20,693 bases of DNA from the NCBI GenBank assembly GCA_900544475.1, contig UQVU01000018.1, forward strand, positions 1 to 20,693, read 5' to 3'. The DNA is from an uncultured Butyricicoccus sp. GTDB taxonomy: Bacteria > Bacillota > Clostridia > Oscillospirales > Butyricicoccaceae. The translations under genes were made by a program, and so were the position numbers. A model generated the notes under the pieces. It was not told the origin of the DNA, searched no databases, and saw nothing but the letters and a program-made list of their open reading frames with translations. Shown here piece by piece: positions 8,249 through 16,778 of this stretch (positions within the stretch are counted from its first letter, which is position 1; each line of letters begins with the position of its first letter).

Positions 8249-10324
8249 ATGAAACCGAAACGATGGATGATCGCCGAGCCGGATGCCGGCGGCGTGCGGC
8301 GCCTTGCGCAGGAAATACACTGCGCTCCGCTCGCGGCGGCGGTCCTTTCCGCCCGCGGCATCGAAAACGCCGATGCGGCGCGTGCGTTTCTCAGCTGCGA
8401 CAGGAGCGGCCTGCACGACCCGCATCTGATGCGCGACATGGATAAGGCGGTCGAGGTGATACGCGGCTCGCTCGCGAGAGGCGAGCGCATCGTGGTCTAC
8501 GGCGACTACGATGTTGACGGCATTACCGCGACCTGCACGCTGGTCGATTACCTGCGCCGCGAGGGCGCTGCGTGCGAATATTATATCCCGAACCGCCTGA
8601 GCGAGGGCTACGGTCTGACGCGGCAGGCGATGGAGGAGCTTTACCGCCGGGGCACGCGCCTGATGATCACGGTGGATTCGGGCATCACGGCGAACGAAGA
8701 GATCGCGCTCGCGCGGGAGCTTGGCATGAAGGTCGTTATCACTGACCACCACGAGTGCCACGACGACCTGCCCGAGGCCGAAGCGGTCATTGACTGCAAG
8801 CAGGCGGGGGACACCTACCCGTTCGACAGTCTCGCGGGCGTGGGCGTCGCGTTCAAGCTGATCTGTGCGCTTTCGGGCGACCCGGACGCGATGCTTGCGC
8901 GGTACGCCGACCTTGTCGCGCTCGGCACGGTCGCGGACGTCATGCCCATTGTGGGCGAAAACCGCATTCTCGTCGCCGAGGGGCTGCGCCGCATGGAGCA
9001 CACGCACAACATCGGCCTTCAGCGGCTGCTCGCGGAGTCCGGCATGGCCGACCGCCATCTGACCGCCTCGACTATCAGCTTCGTGCTCGCGCCGCGCATC
9101 AACGCCGCCGGGCGCATGGGCAAGGCAGACCTCGCCGCCGAGCTGTTTTTGACGCAGGATTTCGACCGTGCAATGCACCTCGCCGCCGAGCTGTGCGAGC
9201 AGAACAAGCTGCGCCAGACGACCGAGAACGAAATCCTTGAGCAGGCGCTCGCGCAGCTCAAAGACGAATACAACCCGGTCGAGGACAAGATGATCGTGCT
9301 CGCCGGAAAGGGCTGGCATCAGGGCGTGATCGGCATCGTCTGCTCGCGGCTGTGCGACCGCTACGGCTGCCCGGTCGTGCTCATTTCCATCGATGGCGAC
9401 GGCGTGGGCAAGGGTTCGGGCCGCTCCATCGGCAGCTTCAACCTGTTTGACGCGCTCACGAGCTGCGCCGACCTGCTCGACCGCTACGGCGGACACGCGC
9501 TCGCGGCCGGCCTTACGATAGACGAGGGCAACATCCCCGAACTCAAGCGGCGGCTCAAGGACTACGCCGAGACCCATGTCACGCGCCAGCAGCTCATTCC
9601 GCAGTTGCACATCGACTGCATGGTCGAAAAGGAGTGGCTGACCATCGAGAACATCGAGGGTCTTTCGATGCTGGAGCCGTACGGCATGAAAAACGCCGAG
9701 CCGGTGTTCTGTATGAAGGACCTTGTCGTTGAGGACATTACGCCGCTTTCGAGCGATCGCCACGTGCGCCTCGCGCTCTCGAAGGACGGCGTGCGCTTCA
9801 ACGCCATCTGGTTCGGCACCGGCGCGGGCGGACTGGGTTTCGTCCCGGACAGCACGGTAGACGCTGCGTTCCACCTCGAAATCAACGAATATCACCACCG
9901 GCGCAGCGTGCAACTCGTTATCTGCGATGTGCAGCTGAGCGAGTGCGAGCACCGCGCCGACCAGCTCATTCTCAACCTTTACAACATTCTGATGCAGGAC
10001 GGACCGCTGACCGCGCTCGAGGCGCGGCGGCTGCTTCCCGAGCGCAAGGACCTTGTCGCCGTCTGGCGGCACATCGTCTGCCGCGCGGAGGACGGACGGC
10101 TCTCCGTGCCCGACGGGGCGCTCTCGCGCCGCGTTTCCTGGGAGAGCAGACGCGAGATCAACATGGGCAAGCTGCTGGTGGCGCTCGACGTCTTTTCCGA
10201 GTCCGGCCTTATCAGTTATCACTTCAAAGAAGGCATGATAAACGTCTGCCTCAAGCCTTACGAGGGTAAGGCGGATATTTCCGGCTCCGTCGTTCTGCGG
10301 ACACTGCAAAGCATGGCGGGGTGA
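8249..10324 (+). CDS. recJ: Single-stranded-DNA-specific exonuclease RecJ
   Basis: RecJ, 691 residues, is a 5'-3' exonuclease on single-stranded DNA that acts in RecF-pathway recombination, mismatch repair and base excision repair. The DHH phosphoesterase motifs are present: GDYDVDG (85-91), TVDSG (141-145), TDHHE (165-169) and LVALGTVADV (222-231). The DHHA1 part carries GRSIGSFN (near 391) and GGHALAAGL (near 414). A C-terminal OB-fold and an extra domain follow, giving the longer form common in Clostridia. AGAGGGAGA precedes the ATG. It is the first gene after its own promoter, and rsh begins 5 nt after its stop codon. The usual clostridial neighbour apt is not between them. Confidence 0.96.
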   Translation: MKPKRWMIAEPDAGGVRRLAQEIHCAPLAAAVLSARGIENADAARAFLSCDRSGLHDPHLMRDMDKAVEVIRGSLARGERIVVYGDYDVDGITATCTLVDYLRREGAACEYYIPNRLSEGYGLTRQAMEELYRRGTRLMITVDSGITANEEIALARELGMKVVITDHHECHDDLPEAEAVIDCKQAGDTYPFDSLAGVGVAFKLICALSGDPDAMLARYADLVALGTVADVMPIVGENRILVAEGLRRMEHTHNIGLQRLLAESGMADRHLTASTISFVLAPRINAAGRMGKADLAAELFLTQDFDRAMHLAAELCEQNKLRQTTENEILEQALAQLKDEYNPVEDKMIVLAGKGWHQGVIGIVCSRLCDRYGCPVVLISIDGDGVGKGSGRSIGSFNLFDALTSCADLLDRYGGHALAAGLTIDEGNIPELKRRLKDYAETHVTRQQLIPQLHIDCMVEKEWLTIENIEGLSMLEPYGMKNAEPVFCMKDLVVEDITPLSSDRHVRLALSKDGVRFNAIWFGTGAGGLGFVPDSTVDAAFHLEINEYHHRRSVQLVICDVQLSECEHRADQLILNLYNILMQDGPLTALEARRLLPERKDLVAVWRHIVCRAEDGRLSVPDGALSRRVSWESRREINMGKLLVALDVFSESGLISYHFKEGMINVCLKPYEGKADISGSVVLRTLQSMAG

Positions 10325-10328
10325 GCGA

Positions 10329-12527
10329 ATGGGGGAACAAACTATGCAAAACAAACTGGAATTCCTGCTCGAACGAGTGCAGAAACAGAATCCGCAGGCC
10401 AACATAAAGAAAATTCGCGCCGCCTATGAATGCGCCGCCGCCGCCCACGAGGGACAGAAGCGCCGCAACGGTGAGCCGTATATCATCCATCCGGTCGCGG
10501 TCGCGGAGATCGTGGTCGAGATGGGTCTCGATACCGACTCCATCTGCGCCGCTCTCCTGCATGACTGCATCGAGGACACCGAGTTCGGCTACAAGGAAAT
10601 CGAAAACAAGTTCGGCACGCCGGTCGCGGAATTGGTAGACGGCGTTACGCGCCTCGGCATGCTGCGCTACTCCAAGGAGCAGGAGCAGTTCGAGGATCTG
10701 CGCAAGATGTTCCTCGCCATGGCAAAGGACATCCGCGTTATCCTCATCAAGCTCGCCGACCGCCTGCATAACGCGCGCACGTTCCAGTATCTCCCGGAGC
10801 GCAAGCAGCGCGACAAGGCGCTCGAAACCATGGAGATCTACGCGCCGATCGCCCATCGACTCGGCATGAGCCGCATCAAGTGGGAGCTTGAGGATCTTTC
10901 GCTCAAAATCCTCGACCCCATCGGCTATAACGAGATCGTCGAGGGACTGAAGGCGCAGAGCGAGCAGCACGAGGAGTTCCTCAAGGGCATTCAGGAGCGC
11001 ATTTCGGCAAAGCTCGCCGAGGCACATATCAACAATACCATCTCCGCCCGCGTCAAGCACATCTACTCCATCTACCGCAAGATGTACGCGCAGCACAAGA
11101 CCATCAACGAAATCTACGACATCTGCGCGGTGCGCGTCATCGTGGACACGGTTGCGGACTGCTATAACGTGCTCGGCTACGTGCACGACCTCTACAAGCC
11201 CATTCCGGGCCGCTTCAAGGACTATATCTCGACCCCGAAGCCGAACGGCTATCAGTCGCTCCACACGACCGTCATCGGCCGCGCGGGCATTCCGTTCGAA
11301 ATCCAGATCCGCACGACCGAGATGCACAAGATGGCGGAATACGGCGTTGCGGCGCACTGGAAGTACAAGCAGGGCCTGGATAAGAAGGCGGGCGAGGAGA
11401 CCTTCGCGTGGATTCGCCAGCTGCTCGAAGCACAGCAGGACACCGAGGCCGAGGACTTCATCAAGAACATCAAGGTCGATCTGTTCGCGGACGAGGTATT
11501 CGTCTTTACCCCGAAGGGCGACGTCGTGAATATGCCGGCGGGCGCGACCCCCATCGACCTCGCCTACGCCATCCATTCGGCGGTCGGCAACCGCATGACC
11601 GGCTGCAAGATAAACGGCCGCATCGCGCCCATCGACAGCCAGCTGAAAAACGGCGATATTGTCGAGATTCTGACCTCCAAGGAGGCGCACGGCCCGAGCC
11701 GCGACTGGGTGAAGATCGTCAAGACCACCGAGGCGCGAAATAAAATCAAGCAGTGGTTCAAGAAGGAATGCCGCGAGGAGAACATCGTCAGCGGCAAGGA
11801 GGAGCTCGACCGCGAGCTTCGCGCGAACCTGCTCTACAACGGCTTCTACGAAAACGAGGAAATCCGCCGCAATGTGTTCAACAAGTTCTCGTTTTCGAGC
11901 ATGGACGAGATGTACGCGGCCATCGGCTATGGCGGCATCACGGTAACGAAAATCCTCAACAAGGTCAAGGACGACGTCGGCAAGCTGCGCCGTCAGCGCG
12001 AGCAGGCGGAACGCGCCGCCCATCCGCAGGAGCAGAAGCCGGTCCGCTCGAGCAAGTCCTCGGACGGCGTCGTTGTCGAGGGCATCGACAACTGTCTGGT
12101 CAAGTTCGCGCGCTGCTGCACGCCTATCCCGGGCGATGAGATCGTCGGCTTCGTCACGCGCGGCTACGGCGTTTCCATCCACCGCCGCGACTGCGTAAAC
12201 GTCCACATGAAGGAGGAGCCCGATCGCTGGGTTCGCGCATGGTGGGATGAGGACGTCGCGGAGGGCAGCGACAGCCGCAACCGCTTCTCGACCGGTCTTC
12301 AGGTTTCGACCCGCAACCGCATCGGCGTGCTGAGCGATGTCATGCTCATCTTCGCCGGCGCGAAAATCAACGTGCGCGATATGTCGGCGCGCGACCTCGA
12401 AGGCGGCTACGGTGTGATAAACGTCCTCGTAGACGTCACGAGCGTGCATCAGCTCGACAACCTCATCGCACGCCTGCGCTCGGTCAAGGGCGTGGTCGAT
12501 GTGACGAGAACGGTCGATACAAACTGA
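10329..12527 (+). CDS. rel: Bifunctional (p)ppGpp synthetase/hydrolase, Rel/Spo type
   Basis: This 732-residue long RSH enzyme makes and degrades the alarmone (p)ppGpp in the stringent response. The order is an HD hydrolase domain (H54, HD at 78-79, ED at 82-83, LADRLHNAR 142-150), a synthetase domain (about 240-350, with YNVLGYVHDLYKPIPGRFKD), TGS (about 383-447), helical and zinc-finger parts including ARCCTPIPGD, and a C-terminal ACT domain (about 656-730). The RFKD sequence is the RxKD charge type found in bifunctional enzymes, not the ExDD of monofunctional RelA. An alternative ATG at 10344, preceded by GGGGGA at 7 nt, would shorten it by five residues; I cannot decide between them. It is probably co-transcribed with recJ. 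Confidence 0.97.
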   Translation: MGEQTMQNKLEFLLERVQKQNPQANIKKIRAAYECAAAAHEGQKRRNGEPYIIHPVAVAEIVVEMGLDTDSICAALLHDCIEDTEFGYKEIENKFGTPVAELVDGVTRLGMLRYSKEQEQFEDLRKMFLAMAKDIRVILIKLADRLHNARTFQYLPERKQRDKALETMEIYAPIAHRLGMSRIKWELEDLSLKILDPIGYNEIVEGLKAQSEQHEEFLKGIQERISAKLAEAHINNTISARVKHIYSIYRKMYAQHKTINEIYDICAVRVIVDTVADCYNVLGYVHDLYKPIPGRFKDYISTPKPNGYQSLHTTVIGRAGIPFEIQIRTTEMHKMAEYGVAAHWKYKQGLDKKAGEETFAWIRQLLEAQQDTEAEDFIKNIKVDLFADEVFVFTPKGDVVNMPAGATPIDLAYAIHSAVGNRMTGCKINGRIAPIDSQLKNGDIVEILTSKEAHGPSRDWVKIVKTTEARNKIKQWFKKECREENIVSGKEELDRELRANLLYNGFYENEEIRRNVFNKFSFSSMDEMYAAIGYGGITVTKILNKVKDDVGKLRRQREQAERAAHPQEQKPVRSSKSSDGVVVEGIDNCLVKFARCCTPIPGDEIVGFVTRGYGVSIHRRDCVNVHMKEEPDRWVRAWWDEDVAEGSDSRNRFSTGLQVSTRNRIGVLSDVMLIFAGAKINVRDMSARDLEGGYGVINVLVDVTSVHQLDNLIARLRSVKGVVDVTRTVDTN

Positions 12528-12540
12528 TTTTACGATGCTG

Positions 12541-12580
12541 AAACGTCATAGCGCTGAGGCTGTGGCGTTTTGGTGTTTTA
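12541..12580 (+). terminator. Hairpin between rsh and dtd, possible partial terminator
   Basis: AAACGTCATAGC (12541-12552) pairs with GCTGTGGCGTTT (12559-12570) as a 12-bp stem with two G-U wobbles and a 6-nt loop. TGGTGTTTT follows, so the T-tract is interrupted. The wobbles pair only in plus-strand RNA. I see no promoter between it and dtd, so read-through is expected. Confidence 0.5.
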
Positions 12581-12604
12581 CGGATAAGAAGGAGAATATA
12601 CTTT

Positions 12605-13057
12605 ATGAGAGCGTTGGTACAGCGCGTTTCGCACGCCTCGGTCACGATCGACGGCGAGGTACACGGAAAAATCGGGCAGGGCTTTCTCGTCCTGCTCGGC
12701 ATCACGGACGGCGACACCGAGGACGATGCAGTCTATCTTGCGGATAAGACGGCCAAGATGCGTGTGTTCACGGACGAAAACGACAAGATGAACCGCTCGC
12801 TCGCGGATGTGGGCGGCGGCCTGCTCATCGTGTCGCAGTTCACGCTTTACGGCGACTGCCGCAAGGGCAACCGTCCGAGCTTCACGGGCGCGGCGCGTCC
12901 CGAGACCGCCATCCCGCTTTACGAAAAGTTCATCGCACGCTGCCGCGAGAGCGGTCTGCCGGTCGAAACCGGCGAGTTCGGCGCAGATATGAAGGTCGAG
13001 CTCTTAAACGACGGCCCGGTCACGCTGTGGATGGACACGAGAGAGATGCGCCGCTGA
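12605..13057 (+). CDS. dtd: D-aminoacyl-tRNA deacylase
   Basis: Dtd, 150 residues and exactly family length, hydrolyses D-aminoacyl-tRNAs (and mischarged glycyl-tRNA-Ala) so that the tRNA is recycled. The start [13 protein letters not shown], the SQFTL motif (77-81) and the cross-subunit NDGPVT motif (135-140) are the classical active-site elements of the homodimer. AAGGAG lies 9 nt before the ATG. It follows rsh, as in many Clostridia, after a hairpin that may thin transcription. A palindromic 81-bp repeat follows before the next gene. Confidence 0.97.
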   Translation: MRALVQRVSHASVTIDGEVHGKIGQGFLVLLGITDGDTEDDAVYLADKTAKMRVFTDENDKMNRSLADVGGGLLIVSQFTLYGDCRKGNRPSFTGAARPETAIPLYEKFIARCRESGLPVETGEFGADMKVELLNDGPVTLWMDTREMRR

Positions 13058-13073
13058 AACAAACGGCATGACC

Positions 13074-13154
13074 GTAGGGCGGGGTGCCCTCACCCCGCCG
13101 CTGTCAATCGGTGCACACCGTTCGATGCGGCGGGCTGGGGGCAGCCCGCCCTAC
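13074..13154. repeat. 81-bp interspersed palindromic element, copy 2
   Basis: Length and layout (28-25-28) are the same as the element at 161-241. The left arm (13074-13101) folds as GCGGGGTG/CACCCCGC with a CCCT loop. The right arm (13127-13154) folds as GGCGGGCTG/CAGCCCGCC with a GGGG loop. Outer ends GTAGGGCGGG and CCCGCCCTAC are complementary over 10 bp. The core holds the palindrome CGGTG/CACCG (13109-13113 with 13116-13120). The two arm loops are complementary to each other, with one G-U pair. It occupies most of the dtd to MBL-hydrolase gap in a co-directional gene group. Confidence 0.78.
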
Positions 13155-13190
13155 AATCTCAGCCTTACGAATTTTGAAAGGAAACAGATT

Positions 13191-13823
13191 ATGAAACTAA
13201 TGCAGCTCACTGTCGGCGTGGTCGGCACGAATTGCTATATTGTATATGACGAAAAAACGCGCGAGGCGGCAGCGATCGACCCGGGCGACAACGCGAAATC
13301 CATTCTGCACGCGGTAAGCGAGGAAAAACTGACGGTGAAATACGTTCTGCTGACGCACGCGCACTTCGACCATATTCTCGCGGTGCATGATGTGCTGGAG
13401 GCGACAGGAGCGCAGTTTGTCTGCCCGGAGGCGGACACGTGGCTGCTCTGCCGCGACAACATGGGTCAGTTCCGCTCGCTCGCGCGGAATTATGTGCAGG
13501 ATACGCCGGATATTCTCGCGAAAGAGGGCACGGAAATCACCTTCGGCGGCATGACTGCGGTCTACATGAGCACCCCGGGCCACACGCCCGGCTCGTCGGT
13601 CATTAAGATCGGCGACTGCCTGTTCACCGGCGACACGCTGTTCCGTCACGAATGCGGCCGCTGCGACCTTGAGGGCGGCGACTTCTCCGCCATGCTGCGC
13701 TCGCTGAAGCGGCTTTCCGAGCTTGAGGGCGACTACAAGGTATTCCCGGGTCACGAGGGCATCTCCACTCTCTCCGAGGAACGCGCGGCAAATCCCTATA
13801 TGCTGCAGGCGAACGGCCGATGA
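13191..13823 (+). CDS. MBL-fold metallo-hydrolase, glyoxalase II-like
   Basis: This 210-residue zinc-dependent hydrolase belongs to the metallo-beta-lactamase fold, closest in pattern to the short GloB-like/YcbL group. Metal ligands are visible: THAHFDH (55-61), H131 in TPGHTPGS, D148 in FTGDTLF and H188 in FPGHEG. The short form lacks the full C-terminal substrate domain of true hydroxyacylglutathione hydrolase, so the exact thioester or other substrate is unknown. I chose the ATG at 13191 because GAAAGGA precedes it by 8 nt. An upstream in-frame extension would translate the palindromic repeat and is rejected. Its stop overlaps the start of hemZ (ATGA), implying translational coupling. Confidence 0.92.
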   Translation: MKLMQLTVGVVGTNCYIVYDEKTREAAAIDPGDNAKSILHAVSEEKLTVKYVLLTHAHFDHILAVHDVLEATGAQFVCPEADTWLLCRDNMGQFRSLARNYVQDTPDILAKEGTEITFGGMTAVYMSTPGHTPGSSVIKIGDCLFTGDTLFRHECGRCDLEGGDFSAMLRSLKRLSELEGDYKVFPGHEGISTLSEERAANPYMLQANGR

Positions 13824-15283
13824 AGTACGCACTCGCAGGGCACGACATGAAGCACGCGGCAGAGGAGATGCTGCTGCACCTGCTGCCGACCGAAACGCTC
13901 ACGCGCGTCGAGCACGAGGAGGAGGGCGACATCTGCGTATCCTCGCTCTATGAGGAGAACGGAAAGGCGACCGCCTCCGCCCGCGTGACCATCGGCGGCA
14001 GAGCCGAGGAGCGCACGATGTCGGCGGAAATCGAGGGTCTGGATACCCTCGCGTACAAGCGTGCGCTCAGCACCATCGTCAAGACGACGATTTACGATGC
14101 GGTCGTGCCGTTCCTCGACGCGCCGCCCGTCTGGGGCAGCCTGACCGGTGTCCGTCCGGCAAAGCTCGCCCGCGGACTGGTCGAGCGCGGAAAAACGAGG
14201 GGCGAGGCCGCCGTCATGCTGCGCGACACCTACCACGTGTCCCCGGAGCGCACCGCGCTCACCATCCGCGCCGCCGCGACCGCGATGGAGATGGATAAGG
14301 ACATCGATGAAAACGATATTTCACTCTATGTCGGCATTCCGTTCTGCCCGTCGCGCTGCTATTACTGCTCGTTCGTGTCGTCTACGACCGCGCAGTCGGG
14401 CAATCTTATCGAGCCGTATCTCGAAACCCTGTGCGGCGAAATTTGCGAAACCGCGGCGCTCGTGCGCGAGGCTGGCAAGCGCGTCCAGAGCATCTATATC
14501 GGCGGCGGCACGCCGACGACGCTCTCGGCGGAGCAGCTTGCACGGCTCACCGGAACGCTCGCGGACAGCTTCGAGCTTTCGGGGCTTCGTGAATATACGG
14601 TCGAGGCGGGCCGACCGGACACCATCACGCCCGAAAAGCTCCGCGTGCTGAAAAGCGCAGGCGTCGGCCGCGTCAGCATCAATCCGCAGTCCATGGAGGA
14701 CAGCGTGCTCGCCGCCATCGGCAGAAAACACGCCGCGTCCGATGTGCTGCGTGCGTTTGACGAGGCGCGGCAGGCCGGCTTCCGCGAGATCAACATGGAC
14801 GTTATCGCGGGCCTTACCGGCGACACGCCGGAGATCTTTGCGCATACCATCGATACGCTCATCGGCCTTGCGCCCGAGAATATCACCGTCCACACCCTCG
14901 CCATCAAGCGCGGCGCGGACCTGACCGACAAGGCGGCGGCCGCCGCACAGCACGACGCGGTGTCGCGTATGCTTGACTACGCCTACGGCGCTCTGCCGCA
15001 GGCCGGATATGGCCCGTACTACCTCTACCGCCAGAAATTCATGGCGGGCGGCTTTGAAAACGTCGGCTGGTGCAGGCCGGGAACCGAATGCTTTTACAAT
15101 GTGACCATGATGGAGGAATTGCAGACCATCCTTTCTCTCGGCGCGGGCGGCGTTTCCAAGCGCGTGGACCGCGATACCGGCTGGATTGAGCGGGCGAACA
15201 ACCCCAAGTATCCGCTCGAATACATCCGCGCCGCCGGCCGCCTGAGCGAGGGCAAGAAAAAACTGCTGTTCCCGAAAAAATAA
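13820..15283 (+). CDS. hemZ: HemZ-type radical SAM protein
   Basis: This 487-residue protein matches the HemZ family, annotated as oxygen-independent coproporphyrinogen III dehydrogenase-like. Such proteins use S-adenosylmethionine and a 4Fe-4S cluster held by CxxxCxxC, here C176, C180 and C183 in GIPFCPSRCYYCSF, followed by the SAM-binding GGGTPT (228-233). Residues 1-160 are the HemZ-specific N-terminal region. The late segment FENVGWCRPGTECFYN also fits HemZ. The family name implies haem synthesis, but no other hem genes are nearby and many homologues have no proven role, so function is less certain than family. The start overlaps the MBL gene by 4 nt. Confidence 0.9.
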   Translation: MKYALAGHDMKHAAEEMLLHLLPTETLTRVEHEEEGDICVSSLYEENGKATASARVTIGGRAEERTMSAEIEGLDTLAYKRALSTIVKTTIYDAVVPFLDAPPVWGSLTGVRPAKLARGLVERGKTRGEAAVMLRDTYHVSPERTALTIRAAATAMEMDKDIDENDISLYVGIPFCPSRCYYCSFVSSTTAQSGNLIEPYLETLCGEICETAALVREAGKRVQSIYIGGGTPTTLSAEQLARLTGTLADSFELSGLREYTVEAGRPDTITPEKLRVLKSAGVGRVSINPQSMEDSVLAAIGRKHAASDVLRAFDEARQAGFREINMDVIAGLTGDTPEIFAHTIDTLIGLAPENITVHTLAIKRGADLTDKAAAAAQHDAVSRMLDYAYGALPQAGYGPYYLYRQKFMAGGFENVGWCRPGTECFYNVTMMEELQTILSLGAGGVSKRVDRDTGWIERANNPKYPLEYIRAAGRLSEGKKKLLFPKK

Positions 15284-15309
15284 CGATTTCAGTGTAAGGA
15301 GGGCGTGTT

Positions 15310-16233
15310 ATGTCTGAATACACGGTAAGATACATCAACTACCGCGCGGAAAGCGACGCGGCGGCGTTTATCCACGACTGCGAGGAGCACTACCACCGCC
15401 AGATCCACATGGCGGCGGACGAGATCATGCGCGACCATGTGCGCCGTCCGATCGTGCTGATAAACGGCCCGTCGTCCTCGGGCAAGACCACCACGAACGA
15501 CCGCATCGCGCGTATCGTGGAGCTTGCCGGCGTGCACGCGGAAATGCTGTCCATGGACGACTACTACCGCACCGCGACCGAGTACGACCAGCCGATGGAC
15601 GATGAAAACGGCGTGCCCGACCTCGAAAGTCCGGAGTGCATGGACCTCGAACGCCTGTCGAGCGACCTCAAGCGCCTCGCGGCAGGGGAGGAGGTCTCCG
15701 TGCCCCGCTTCGACTTCGAAACGCGCACCTCCATTCCGCACGACCGCACGCTTCAGCTCGGGAAGGACGAGGTCATCATGATCGAGGGCATCCACTCGTT
15801 CAACCCCGTCATCATGGGCGATCTGGCGCACCGCGCGACCAGCATCTATCTCTCGGTCGCGAGCGCGCTTGTGCCCGAAAAGGGGGCGCGGCTTGAGCCG
15901 TATATGCTGCGCTTTCTGCGCCGCGCCATGCGCGACAGCCTGTTCCGCTCCTCGCCGGTCGAGGCGACCCTGCGTCAGTGGAACTCGGTGCGCCGCGGCG
16001 AGCGCCTCTACATCTCGCCCTACCGCGGACAGGCAGACATCGCCATCGACACCTTCCTGCCGTACGAGGTGAACATTTTAATGGAGCGACTGATGCCCGT
16101 GCTGCGCGAGTGCCGGGACGCGCTCAAGGACGCCGGCCTTGCGCCGGTGAGCGACATCCTCGGCACGATTTCGCCCATCGCATATGAGGGACGCATCCCC
16201 GAGGACAGCGTGCTGCATGAGTTTATCGGATAA
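15310..16233 (+). CDS. udk: Uridine kinase-like P-loop nucleoside kinase
   Basis: This 307-residue kinase is of the uridine kinase/phosphoribulokinase superfamily and probably phosphorylates a nucleoside with NTP. Walker A is GPSSSGKTT (53-61), the acidic SMDDYYR lies at 81-87, and MIEGIHSFNP and RFLRRAMRD are family motifs. It resembles the kinase half of longer clostridial proteins that carry TGS- and tRNA-synthetase-like domains in front. Here only about 45 residues precede the P-loop, so the front domains are absent. AAGGAGG lies 8 nt before the ATG. It follows hemZ by 26 nt with no terminator and is followed by a new promoter. The exact substrate is not certain. Confidence 0.86.
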   Translation: MSEYTVRYINYRAESDAAAFIHDCEEHYHRQIHMAADEIMRDHVRRPIVLINGPSSSGKTTTNDRIARIVELAGVHAEMLSMDDYYRTATEYDQPMDDENGVPDLESPECMDLERLSSDLKRLAAGEEVSVPRFDFETRTSIPHDRTLQLGKDEVIMIEGIHSFNPVIMGDLAHRATSIYLSVASALVPEKGARLEPYMLRFLRRAMRDSLFRSSPVEATLRQWNSVRRGERLYISPYRGQADIAIDTFLPYEVNILMERLMPVLRECRDALKDAGLAPVSDILGTISPIAYEGRIPEDSVLHEFIG

Positions 16234-16236
16234 CAG

Positions 16237-16265
16237 TTGCAAATCCTTGCAAATTAGGATATAAT
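16237..16265 (+). promoter_or_regulatory. Sigma-A promoter for the zinc-ribbon gene
   Basis: TTGCAA (16237-16242) and TATAAT (16260-16265) are separated by 17 bp. It begins only 4 bp after the kinase stop codon. Confidence 0.85.
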
Positions 16266-16275
16266 CGGCTTGAAA

Positions 16276-16295
16276 CGTGCAGCGACTCCTGCACG
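16276..16295 (+). promoter_or_regulatory. 5' UTR hairpin before the zinc-ribbon gene
   Basis: CGTGCAG (16276-16282) pairs with CTGCACG (16289-16295) around a 6-nt loop. It begins just after the expected transcription start and ends 7 nt before the AAGGAG ribosome binding site. There is no T-run, so it is not a terminator. It may stabilise the transcript or influence ribosome access. Confidence 0.45.
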
Positions 16296-16316
16296 GAAGC
16301 AAAAGGAGTGACAGAA

Positions 16317-16709
16317 ATGGACGCGAAGTTACAATCTCTGCTGGGCAGAGTAAAGGGCGTTGCAGACCGCACCGGCCGTTCGGTCGGACGCGCCGCTGAC
16401 GCCGCCGGAAGAAAAGCCACCGAAATGGCGGCTGCGACCCGGCTCAATCTGCGTATTTTCGACATCAACACCGAGTGTGACGTGCTGTTCCGCGACATCG
16501 GCCGCATGGTGTACGAGCTGCACCGCGGGGACGAGGTAACGAACGAGGAAATGGACGCGAAGCTCGCGGAAGTGGACGCGAAGCAGGAACAGCTCGCATC
16601 GCTGCGGGAGCAGCTGGCCTCCATGCGCTCGGTCTGCGTCTGCCCGAACTGCGGCAGAGCCTGCTCGCGCGAGGACCGCTTCTGTCCCGGCTGCGGAACC
16701 GAATTATGA
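16317..16709 (+). CDS. Small coiled-coil protein with C-terminal zinc ribbon
   Basis: This is a 130-residue protein I cannot name. It has a basic, alanine-rich helical N-terminus (1-45), a middle helix resembling the IFDINTECDVLFRDIGRMVYEL region of clostridial zinc-ribbon proteins, a predicted coiled coil (about 75-103) and a C-terminal zinc ribbon formed by CPNC (109-112) and CPGC (123-126). It has no signal peptide or membrane span. I chose the ATG at 16317 because AAGGAG lies 8 nt upstream; an in-frame GTG at 16308 overlaps that site. It has its own consensus promoter and leads the group that continues with the flippase. Role unknown. Confidence 0.85.
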   Translation: MDAKLQSLLGRVKGVADRTGRSVGRAADAAGRKATEMAAATRLNLRIFDINTECDVLFRDIGRMVYELHRGDEVTNEEMDAKLAEVDAKQEQLASLREQLASMRSVCVCPNCGRACSREDRFCPGCGTEL

Positions 16710-16778
16710 TCGTTTGAACGGCGTGCGGATATGAAACACTGTCCGCACGCTTACTTTGCTCAGAAAGGGAGTGCATCG

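Noticed and set aside
12591..12604. TATACT at 12597-12602 as a -10 box for dtd
   Set aside because: It lies between the Shine-Dalgarno sequence and the start codon, so a transcript from it would lack the ribosome binding site. No -35 is seen.
13068..13190. N-terminal extension of the MBL-fold hydrolase
   Set aside because: It would translate the palindromic element and has no ribosome binding site, whereas the ATG at 13191 has GAAAGGA at good spacing.
16308..16316. GTG start for the zinc-ribbon protein at 16308
   Set aside because: The GTG overlaps the AAGGAG Shine-Dalgarno sequence that correctly spaces the ATG at 16317.
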